Positions 1 through 4,551 of a stretch of 5,288 nucleotides of DNA are shown piece after piece; position 1 is the stretch's first letter, and each line of letters begins with the position of its first letter. Both the position numbers and the translations under genes were made by a program. The notes beneath the pieces are model-generated. The model saw nothing but the letters and a program-made list of their open reading frames with translations. It was not told the origin of the DNA and searched no databases. The DNA is from Bacillota bacterium (GTDB taxonomy: Bacteria; Bacillota; Clostridia; Peptostreptococcales; Anaerovoracaceae): the NCBI GenBank assembly GCA_030527065.1, contig JAUNBO010000040.1, forward strand, positions 2,426-7,713, given 5' to 3'.

Positions 1-12
1 GGGAGGTCCGCC

Positions 13-891
13 ATGGTTGACTATCTGTACGACGGCAGCTTCAACGGGTTTCTCACCTGCGTTTACCTCCACTATTATGAAGAAAAGGCCGCCGGCATTT
101 ATCCGGCGGGGGCCTATCAGGGCTCTTTGCTCCGGGAGGCCCGGCCCGTGGAAACCAGCGGGGAGAAAGCGGCCCGGGTCTACCGGGCCATTGAAGAAAA
201 AATCGGGAACGCCGCATTGGAACGGGTGTATAAGGTCTTTCTGTCCTCTGTGCCGGAGAAAGAAAATGCGGCGCTGCAATATTTGCGCCTGGGCTTCCGG
301 ATCGGCGGGAAGCTCTCGTCCCTCCACGGCCACCCCGTGGTGCTGGCGGCGCAGCAGGCCGCCCGCAAGGTAGACTGGGAAGTGGACCGGATCACGGGCA
401 TCCTGCGCTTTTCCGTCCTGGCGGCTCCTGCGTCAACTCTGGGAGCGGAGGTTTCCGCCGGTCCCGGAGTCGGCCCGCCTCTCCATGGGGAAGCTTCTTC
501 CTCTGTCCCCACTTCCGTTTCCGGGCCGGACCGGGAGCTTCTTTACAGCCGCATCGAACCGGTCCACGATATTCTGGAGCTTTTGGGAGACCACTTCGCC
601 GACCGCTTCCGGGAGGACCCCTTCATCATTCACGATCCCCCAAGGGGCAAGGCCCTTTTCGGCCTGAAAGGAAGCTGGTATGTGGGGCCTCTCCGGGAAG
701 AAGACCTGCCGCCCCTTTCCAGAGGGGAAAAAGAATACCGCCGCCTCTGGCAAAGCTATTTCCGCAACATCGCCATAAAGGAGCGCACCAATCCCCGCTG
801 CCAGCGGCAGTTCATCCCGTCCCGCTATTGGAAAAACCTGACGGAGATGCAGGGCGGTTTTTCGCCGGAGGAGACGGGCTACTATCCATAG
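13..891 (+). CDS. DUF4130 / TIGR03915-type putative DNA metabolism protein
   Basis: This 292-residue protein matches the family called 'probable DNA metabolism protein' (TIGR03915, DUF4130). The family usually sits beside a radical SAM protein (TIGR03916) of predicted DNA modification or repair function; the biochemical role is not established. Seen here: the typical N-terminus YLYDGSFNGFLTCVY (residues 4-18), the GILRFSVL strand (129-136), the central IEPVHDILELL...HFADRF block (181-199), IIHDPPRG (205-212), and the C-terminal signature with IAIKERTNPRCQRQFIPSRYW (253-273). Residues about 137-176 are a Ala/Ser/Gly/Pro-rich stretch where, as I recall, relatives have only a short linker; this would account for a length above the usual ~250. 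No signal peptide or membrane segment, so cytosolic. The start is supported by GGGAGG at 1-6. A frame ending in TGA at 18-20 would overlap this start by 8 nt, consistent with a coupled upstream gene, but too little is visible to call it. Family confidence is high, function low. Confidence 0.85.
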   Translation: MVDYLYDGSFNGFLTCVYLHYYEEKAAGIYPAGAYQGSLLREARPVETSGEKAARVYRAIEEKIGNAALERVYKVFLSSVPEKENAALQYLRLGFRIGGKLSSLHGHPVVLAAQQAARKVDWEVDRITGILRFSVLAAPASTLGAEVSAGPGVGPPLHGEASSSVPTSVSGPDRELLYSRIEPVHDILELLGDHFADRFREDPFIIHDPPRGKALFGLKGSWYVGPLREEDLPPLSRGEKEYRRLWQSYFRNIAIKERTNPRCQRQFIPSRYWKNLTEMQGGFSPEETGYYP

Positions 892-965
892 GGCGCCAGG
901 CGGGCCGTCCCCCTGGCGCCCCCGTGAAAAGCACTGACGGAGATGCAGGGCGGCTTTTCGCCGGA
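838..965 (+). repeat. 32-bp direct repeat pair (838-869 and 934-965) duplicating the gene tail
   Basis: Positions 838-869 and 934-965 are identical at 31 of 32 bases; the only difference is T versus C at the 21st base. The first copy encodes LTEMQGGFSPE near the C-terminus of the DUF4130 protein. The second copy lies after its stop codon, exactly 96 nt downstream, so it is in the same reading frame and would encode the same peptide. The 64 nt between the copies carry the last codons, the stop codon and a 10-bp hairpin. Weaker similarity continues a few bases upstream of both copies (gaaaa runs). A local segmental duplication is the simplest reading; an insertion between the copies is the alternative. 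Confidence 0.9.
891..921 (+). terminator. Strong GC-rich hairpin directly after the DUF4130 gene, candidate terminator without T-tract
   Basis: GGGCGCCAGG at 891-900 pairs perfectly with CCTGGCGCCC at 912-921, giving a 10-bp stem and an 11-nt loop. The first base of the stem is the last base of the TAG stop codon. The bases after it (cccgtgaaaagc) have no T-run, so it is not a classical intrinsic terminator. It could slow or stop transcription, protect the 3' end of the mRNA, or be part of a small palindromic repeat unit, given that it lies between the two copies of the direct repeat. Confidence 0.4.
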
Positions 966-972
966 ACAGCCG

Positions 973-1001
973 TTGACAAGGGGCGGGGAGCGAAATACAA
1001 T
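973..1001 (+). promoter_or_regulatory. Sigma-A-type promoter for the sirtuin gene
   Basis: TTGACA at 973-978 is a perfect -35 box. TACAAT at 996-1001 matches the -10 consensus at five of six bases, and the spacer is exactly 17 nt. Transcription would start near 1008 and leave a leader of about 105 nt before the sirtuin start at 1113. It lies just after the second copy of the direct repeat. This is the best promoter in the window. Confidence 0.75.
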
Positions 1002-1036
1002 GGAAGAAAAACAGAGGAAAGCGGAGTGGTTTCCCG

Positions 1037-1096
1037 CGGACCGCCGGCGGTCCGGAGAGACTCGTGAACCGCCGGCCCCGGAGGAACGGCGGCCGG
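1037..1096 (+). promoter_or_regulatory. Mutually exclusive stem-loops in the sirtuin leader
   Basis: Positions 1037-1054 form a perfect 18-bp palindrome (half-site CGGACCGCC). Its right half can instead pair further on: CCGGCGGT at 1044-1051 with ACCGCCGG at 1068-1075, an 8-bp stem with a 16-nt loop. The latter segment can in turn pair with CGGCGG at 1087-1092 (from 1069-1074), or CCGGCC 1072-1077 can pair with GGCCGG 1091-1096. The last partner lies directly before the purine-rich ribosome binding region at 1097-1105. The pairings are real in the sequence; a regulatory switch is only a hypothesis, because GC-rich DNA yields such stems by chance. Confidence 0.35.
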
Positions 1097-1112
1097 AGAA
1101 AGGGGCGGGGCT

Positions 1113-1874
1113 ATGTATGAAGGGCTGAAAAAGATCCTGGACAGAGGGCGGCGCATGGTGTTTTTTGGAGGCGCCGGCGTCTCCACGGAGAGCGGCGTAC
1201 CGGATTTCCGCTCGGAAACAGGGCTGTACAACGCCATGGAAAGCTATGGAAGGCCGCCGGAGGAAATGCTGAGCCACAGCTTTTTCCTTCGGGAGCCGGA
1301 CACCTTTTTCGACTACCACAAGCACAATATGATATATCCGGACGTGAAGCCCAACCGGGCCCATCTGGCCCTGGCCAGGCTGGAGCGGGAAGGAAAGCTG
1401 GCGGCGGTGGTGACCCAGAACATAGACGGCCTTCACCAGATGGCGGGAAGCAAAACCGTCCACGAGCTGCATGGCTCCGTCCAGCGGAACTACTGCCTGA
1501 AATGCGGCGCCAGGTATGGAGTGGATTACATTTTGGACGAAGCAAACTGCGTGGACCCGTCCGGGGAAAACAAGACCAGATGGGTCCCCTACTGCGAAAA
1601 GTGCGGCGGCATGGTGCGGCCGGATGTAGTGCTGTATGAGGAGCCTCTGAACGAGGAAGTGACAGGAGCCGCCATCCGGGCTATCATAGAGGCGGACGTG
1701 CTGATCGTGGGCGGCACCTCTCTGGTGGTCTACCCGGCGGCGGGTCTCATCAACTATTTCCAGGGAGACCGGCTGGTCCTCATCAATAAATCCGCCACCG
1801 CTTACGACCACCAGGCAGACCTGGTGATCCACGAGCCCATAGGGCAGGTGCTGGGAGCGTGCACCGGCTGCTGA
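1113..1874 (+). CDS. NAD-dependent protein deacetylase, Sir2 family (sirtuin, class U-like)
   Basis: This 253-residue cytosolic sirtuin removes acetyl (or related acyl) groups from lysines, consuming NAD and releasing nicotinamide and O-acyl-ADP-ribose. All hallmarks are visible: the NAD-binding loop GAGVSTESGVPDFRS (20-34), TQNIDGLH (101-108), the catalytic His120 in HELHGS, four zinc cysteines as CxxC pairs (C128/C131 and C161/C164), VRPDVVLYEE (168-177), GGTSLVVYPA (200-209) and INKS (224-227). Length is normal. The Tyr-x-x-Arg pair used by CobB/SIRT5-type desuccinylases to hold acidic acyl groups is not evident in the segment after LYN (38-40), so deacetylation is the likelier activity; this is inference, and database pipelines often name such genes cobB or npdA. 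The ATG at 1113 follows AGGGG (1101-1105) at 7 nt. It probably has its own promoter at 973-1001, and no gene overlaps it. Confidence 0.95.
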   Translation: MYEGLKKILDRGRRMVFFGGAGVSTESGVPDFRSETGLYNAMESYGRPPEEMLSHSFFLREPDTFFDYHKHNMIYPDVKPNRAHLALARLEREGKLAAVVTQNIDGLHQMAGSKTVHELHGSVQRNYCLKCGARYGVDYILDEANCVDPSGENKTRWVPYCEKCGGMVRPDVVLYEEPLNEEVTGAAIRAIIEADVLIVGGTSLVVYPAAGLINYFQGDRLVLINKSATAYDHQADLVIHEPIGQVLGACTGC

Positions 1875-1948
1875 TCCTGAGCCGGGGGAAAGACCAAAAA
1901 GCGGCGAGATTTCAAATATTCTGAGTTTTACGGAGCCGGGAGAAAACA

Positions 1949-1978
1949 TTGGCCTTTTTGAGTCCGGTATGATACAAT
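1949..1978 (+). promoter_or_regulatory. Extended -10 promoter upstream of surE
   Basis: TACAAT at 1973-1978 is preceded by TG at 1970-1971 with one base between, the extended -10 arrangement. A weak -35 candidate TTGGCC lies at 1949-1954, with an 18-nt spacer. Transcription would start near 1985, about 120 nt before the surE start. The surrounding gap (1875-2107) is more AT-rich than the genes, which supports a regulatory role. The likely transcript is surE plus the isochorismatase-family gene. Confidence 0.55.
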
Positions 1979-2041
1979 ACTGCTCAAAGACCGGAAGAAA
2001 CAGCGTCGTCACGGCAGTGCGGCGTAATGGCGCCATACCGG

Positions 2042-2056
2042 CAGTATACTGTATAC
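2042..2056 (+). promoter_or_regulatory. Palindromic element GTATACTGTATAC in the surE leader, possible operator
   Basis: Two GTATAC hexamers (2044-2049 and 2051-2056) flank a single T, giving a symmetric 13-bp site that is both a direct and an inverted repeat. The overlapping CAGTATACTG (2042-2051) is also a perfect palindrome. Another palindrome, ATGGCGCCAT, lies at 2027-2036. The site is downstream of the predicted -10 box, where a bound repressor could block elongation. It also contains TATACT, a -10-like hexamer, but no matching -35 box is seen. No protein partner can be named. Confidence 0.3.
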
Positions 2057-2081
2057 ACCCCGTCTGCGGGAGCATATATTC

Positions 2082-2094
2082 AGGAAAGAAGAGG
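2082..2094 (+). promoter_or_regulatory. Ribosome binding site of surE, distant spacing
   Basis: The purine run AGGAAAGAAGAGG (2082-2094) is the only ribosome binding sequence near the surE start. Its last GAGG is 13 nt from the ATG at 2108, longer than the usual 5-10 nt. The start at 2108 is still preferred because translation from it begins with the canonical SurE N-terminus. Confidence 0.5.
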
Positions 2095-2107
2095 CAAATT
2101 CGTTTAT

Positions 2108-2866
2108 ATGAACATTCTCATCACCAACGACGACAGCATTTACGCCCGGGGGATCCGGGAATTGGCGGAAGCTCTGGCCCAGGTGGCGGAAATCTATATC
2201 TTTGCGCCGGATGTGCAGAAGAGCGCCTGCGGCCATGGCATCACGGCCAGAGAACCCATAGAGGTGACCGCTATGGACGTTCCCGGAACGGCGGGAGCCT
2301 GGAAGGTCACGGGAACCCCGGCGGACTGCGTGAAATTGGGGCTGGACCTTTTGAAAAAGGACGGGATCTCCGTGGATATGGTCTTTTCCGGCATCAACCA
2401 CGGCGCCAATCTGGGCACAGATGTGATCTATTCCGGCACAGTCTCCGGCGCCATAGAAGGCATCATCAACAACATCCCTTCCGTGGCAGTCTCCGTGGAC
2501 AACCATAACCCGGTCCATTTTGAAACCTGCCGGAAGATGGCTGTGGAGGCGGTCCGGGCCGCTGCCGGGAAGCTGGACGGAAGGACGGTGCTGAACATCA
2601 ATGCGCCGGACATTCCCCACCGGGAGATAAAGGGCATCCGTTATACGGTGCAGGGGCCAAGGGAATACAGCGCAGCTTTCGTGCCTCATCCCGAGGCGGA
2701 GAACACTTATGTTTACGCCGGTGCACCGGTGCTTTACGACAATCTGCCGGAAAATATGGACGTGGTGGCGGTGCAGGACGGCTATGTCTCCATCACTCCC
2801 CTGCAGTTCGATCTGACCCGCCATCCGCTGACGGGCCGGCTGGCGGAATGGGGCTTTGCCCTGTAA
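2108..2866 (+). CDS. surE: 5'/3'-nucleotidase SurE (nucleoside 5'-monophosphate phosphohydrolase)
   Basis: SurE is a cytosolic, divalent-metal-dependent phosphatase that hydrolyses nucleoside monophosphates to nucleosides; some members also act on 3'-nucleotides or polyphosphate. The 252-residue product has the usual family length. The N-terminus MNILITNDDS carries metal ligands Asp8 and Asp9; Ser39 (in PDVQKSACGHGIT) and Asn97 (in SGINHGANLGTDVIYSGTVS, 94-113) complete the metal and phosphate site, and GTPADCV is at 69-75. All key residues are present. The frame is open upstream to an ATG at 2027, but those 27 extra residues resemble nothing in the family and lack a ribosome binding site, so 2108 is chosen. 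The next gene starts 37 nt downstream with no terminator between, so the two are probably co-transcribed. Confidence 0.95.
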   Translation: MNILITNDDSIYARGIRELAEALAQVAEIYIFAPDVQKSACGHGITAREPIEVTAMDVPGTAGAWKVTGTPADCVKLGLDLLKKDGISVDMVFSGINHGANLGTDVIYSGTVSGAIEGIINNIPSVAVSVDNHNPVHFETCRKMAVEAVRAAAGKLDGRTVLNINAPDIPHREIKGIRYTVQGPREYSAAFVPHPEAENTYVYAGAPVLYDNLPENMDVVAVQDGYVSITPLQFDLTRHPLTGRLAEWGFAL

Positions 2867-2891
2867 ACCGCTCCGGGCCGCGGAGGCCGGG

Positions 2892-2897
2892 AAAGGA
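2892..2897 (+). promoter_or_regulatory. Ribosome binding site that fixes the isochorismatase-family start
   Basis: AAAGGA at 2892-2897 is 6 nt before the ATG at 2904. The alternative in-frame ATG at 2856, which would overlap the end of surE by 11 nt, has no comparable site before it. This decides the shorter product. Confidence 0.65.
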
Positions 2898-2903
2898 AGC
2901 GTT

Positions 2904-3473
2904 ATGGAAAAGAAAGTGCTGCAATTGGACAGGAAGGAAACCCTGCTGGTCCTGGTGGACTTTCAGGAGCGCCTGATGCCCGCCATGGCGGGAAAGGACG
3001 AGCTGGAGAAGGCGGCGGTGAAGCTGGCGAAGGGCTGCCGCATTTTAGGGCTGCCCGTGGTAACGACCCAGCAATACACCAAGGGCCTGGGCCCCACGGT
3101 CCCCCTTCTGCAGGAAGCCCTGGAAGACGCATACCGGCCCATAGAGAAAACAAGCTTCAGCTGCATGGGAGCCCCTGCCTTTGCGGAAGCGATAGAAGCG
3201 GAAAGAAGAGCGGGACGCTGCAGCATCGTCCTGGCAGGCGTGGAGACCCACGTTTGCGTGGCCCAAACGGCATTGGATCTGCTGGACCGGGGCTGGAACG
3301 TTTTTCTGGCGGCGGACTGCGTTGCGTCCAGAAAAGAGGAAGATAAAAAGTACGCCCTCCGGCGCATGGCCGGGGCGGGAGCGGTGGTCACCACCTGCGA
3401 GGCCGTCCTCTTTGAACTGCTGAAGGGAGCCGGAGAGCCCGGTTTTCGGGAGATCTCCGCTCTTGTGAAATAG
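2904..3473 (+). CDS. Isochorismatase-family cysteine hydrolase (ISOC1/YcaC-like)
   Basis: The 189-residue product has the cysteine hydrolase fold shared by isochorismatases, nicotinamidases and N-carbamoylsarcosine amidases. The catalytic triad is visible: Asp19 in LVLVDFQERL, Lys82 in IEKTSFSCMG, and Cys118 in the signature AGVETHVCVAQTALDLL (111-127). TTQQYTKGLGPT (54-65) and the length fit the ISOC1/ISOC2/YcaC-like branch, whose substrates are mostly unknown. The histidines that bind metal in nicotinamidase (PncA) are absent from this loop, so nicotinamidase activity is unlikely. There is no second domain, signal peptide or membrane segment. It follows surE by 37 nt and is probably in the same transcript. 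Translation from ATG 2856 would add 16 residues with no family resemblance, so 2904 was chosen. Fold assignment is secure; the substrate is not known. Confidence 0.9.
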   Translation: MEKKVLQLDRKETLLVLVDFQERLMPAMAGKDELEKAAVKLAKGCRILGLPVVTTQQYTKGLGPTVPLLQEALEDAYRPIEKTSFSCMGAPAFAEAIEAERRAGRCSIVLAGVETHVCVAQTALDLLDRGWNVFLAADCVASRKEEDKKYALRRMAGAGAVVTTCEAVLFELLKGAGEPGFREISALVK

Positions 3474-3554
3474 CTGCTCCGGCAGCCGGCCTCCCCGGGG
3501 ACAGACTTTCACGGCGCCGCAGGGAGCGGCCGGTCCCGAAGCCGGGGCGCCCCG
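3473..3554 (+). other. GC-rich intergenic segment with small inverted repeats
   Basis: This 97-nt gap between the isochorismatase-family gene and the DUF2156 gene is rich in self-complementary runs: GCTGC (3473-3477) pairs with GCAGC (3482-3486) across a TCCG loop and begins on the last base of the TAG stop; CGGCGCCG lies at 3512-3519; CGGGGCGCCCCG at 3543-3554 sits just before the ribosome binding site. I see no promoter hexamers and no T-tract. The gap may hold a weak terminator or processing site, but read-through into the next gene is as likely. Confidence 0.3.
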
Positions 3555-3570
3555 TAAGGACAGAATTGCT

Positions 3571-4503
3571 ATGTATATGTTTGAAAACCAAATCACCATA
3601 GAAAACAGGCCGGTCCTGGAAGAATACCTGAACGGCTTTGAATACAAGGGCTCGTCCTATTCCTTCACGGCCCTGTATATGTGGAGAGACATCAATCAGT
3701 TCAGCTGGCAGATACTGGGGGATCATCTCTGCCTTTCCGGCATCAGCCATCTGGAGCTGGACCAGCAGCAGGCCTTCCTCTTCATGCCCCTGACAAAGAA
3801 CGGCGTCTACGAGCCCCGGGCCCTGCGGGAGACCATATTGGAGGCCAGAGAGATCTTCCGGAAGAAGGGACAGGACTTCAATCTGCGCCTGGTGCCCATC
3901 CATATGCTGGAGCAGCTGGACGCCGCATTTCCCGGGGAAATGCGCTGGCTGGACGACAGGCCCAACTACGATTACATCTATCTGACCCAGGACCTCATTG
4001 AGCTGAAGGGCAGAGATTACCACGCCAAGAAGAATCACCTGAACTATTTTCTGGAACACTATCCCTATGAATACAGGAGGATGGATTCCTCCATGGCGGA
4101 AGAGGCCATGGAATTCATCCGGACCTTTAACCGGCGCAAGGGAGAATTGTCCGCCTATGAGATGGAGCTGCTTCTCCACGAGGAAGAGGCCATGGACGAT
4201 GTCTTCCGGAACATAGAGGCCGTGGGCTATCTCACCGGGGCCATCTATATAGACGGAAAGCTGGAAGCCCTGAGCCTGGGCGGCGCCCTGGGCCGCAAGA
4301 CCGTCACGGTCCATGTGGAAAAGGCCAACGTAGAATACCGGGGCTTGTATCAGGCCATAAACAACGAATTCTGCAAGCACCAGGCGTCTCATGTGAAATA
4401 CATCAACCGGGAGGAGGACATGGGCCTCCCCGGACTGAGGAAGGCCAAACTGTCCTACCGGCCAGTAAAGCTGTTGGAAAACTATATTGTGGTTTTCAAA
4501 TAA
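3571..4503 (+). CDS. DUF2156 protein, MprF C-terminal domain-like (GNAT fold)
   Basis: The 310-residue protein belongs to DUF2156 (PF09924), the GNAT-like fold that forms the catalytic domain of phosphatidylglycerol lysyltransferase MprF. It has no membrane segments, unlike MprF, so it is a stand-alone soluble form whose substrate is unknown. The N-terminal half includes SFTALYMWRD (31-40). The second half carries the typical blocks: YDYIYLTQDLIELKGRDYHA (133-152) followed by KKNHLNYF, SLGGALGRKTVTVHVEKAN (235-253) followed by YRGLYQAINNEF (256-267), and YINREEDMGLPGLRKAKLSY (277-296). By analogy it may transfer an acyl or aminoacyl group from a CoA or tRNA donor, but nothing in the sequence proves this. 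The ATG at 3571 lies 10 nt after AAGGA (3556-3560); the next ATG at 3577 would be 16 nt away, so 3571 is preferred. No clear promoter precedes it; transcription may continue from surE. Confidence 0.85.
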   Translation: MYMFENQITIENRPVLEEYLNGFEYKGSSYSFTALYMWRDINQFSWQILGDHLCLSGISHLELDQQQAFLFMPLTKNGVYEPRALRETILEAREIFRKKGQDFNLRLVPIHMLEQLDAAFPGEMRWLDDRPNYDYIYLTQDLIELKGRDYHAKKNHLNYFLEHYPYEYRRMDSSMAEEAMEFIRTFNRRKGELSAYEMELLLHEEEAMDDVFRNIEAVGYLTGAIYIDGKLEALSLGGALGRKTVTVHVEKANVEYRGLYQAINNEFCKHQASHVKYINREEDMGLPGLRKAKLSYRPVKLLENYIVVFK

Positions 4504-4535
4504 AATGTGGGTTGGAGCTTTTGGGTTTATAAAGC

Positions 4536-4542
4536 AAGGAGG
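4536..4542 (+). promoter_or_regulatory. Strong ribosome binding site of the thiolase gene
   Basis: AAGGAGG at 4536-4542 is a full match to the anti-Shine-Dalgarno consensus, 9 nt before the ATG at 4552. It is the strongest such site in the window and suggests high expression, as expected for a central fermentation enzyme. The surrounding 45 nt are notably AT-rich. TATAAA at 4528-4533 looks like a -10 box, but no -35 box is found at the right distance. Confidence 0.8.
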
Positions 4543-4551
4543 AAAGAACAG

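Noticed and set aside
1..20. 3' end of an upstream gene in the frame ending with TGA at 18-20
   Set aside because: Only about six codons are visible, which is too little to support a gene; it is mentioned only as a possible overlap with the DUF4130 start.
943..1128. Small + strand open frame of 61 codons (or 42 from the ATG at 1000) between the DUF4130 gene and the sirtuin
   Set aside because: It starts inside the duplicated repeat, is very rich in Arg, Glu and Pro as expected of GC-rich non-coding DNA, overlaps the sirtuin start, and its inner ATG overlaps the -10 box and so would not be transcribed from that promoter.
1864..1885. Possible terminator hairpin at the end of the sirtuin (CCGGCT 1864-1869 with AGCCGG 1880-1885)
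   Set aside because: The stem is only 6 bp, starts before the stop codon and has no T-run after it, so it is too weak to call.
882..2075. Long open frame of 397 codons on the - strand opposite the sirtuin
   Set aside because: It is the shadow of the strongly supported sirtuin, produced by GC-rich third codon positions, and its product shows no recognisable motifs.
2027..2107. Upstream extension of surE by 27 codons from the ATG at 2027
   Set aside because: SurE proteins begin with MNILITNDD-like sequence, found at 2108. The extension has no ribosome binding site and runs through palindromic leader sequence.
3388..4392. Open frame of 334 codons on the - strand opposite the DUF2156 gene
   Set aside because: The + strand frame carries conserved DUF2156 blocks over its full length; the reverse frame has none and also runs into the isochorismatase-family gene.
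4528..4533. TATAAA as the -10 box of a thiolase promoter
   Set aside because: No acceptable -35 box or extended -10 TG is found at a suitable distance; TTGGAG at 4512 is only 10 nt upstream. The gene may be read from further upstream.
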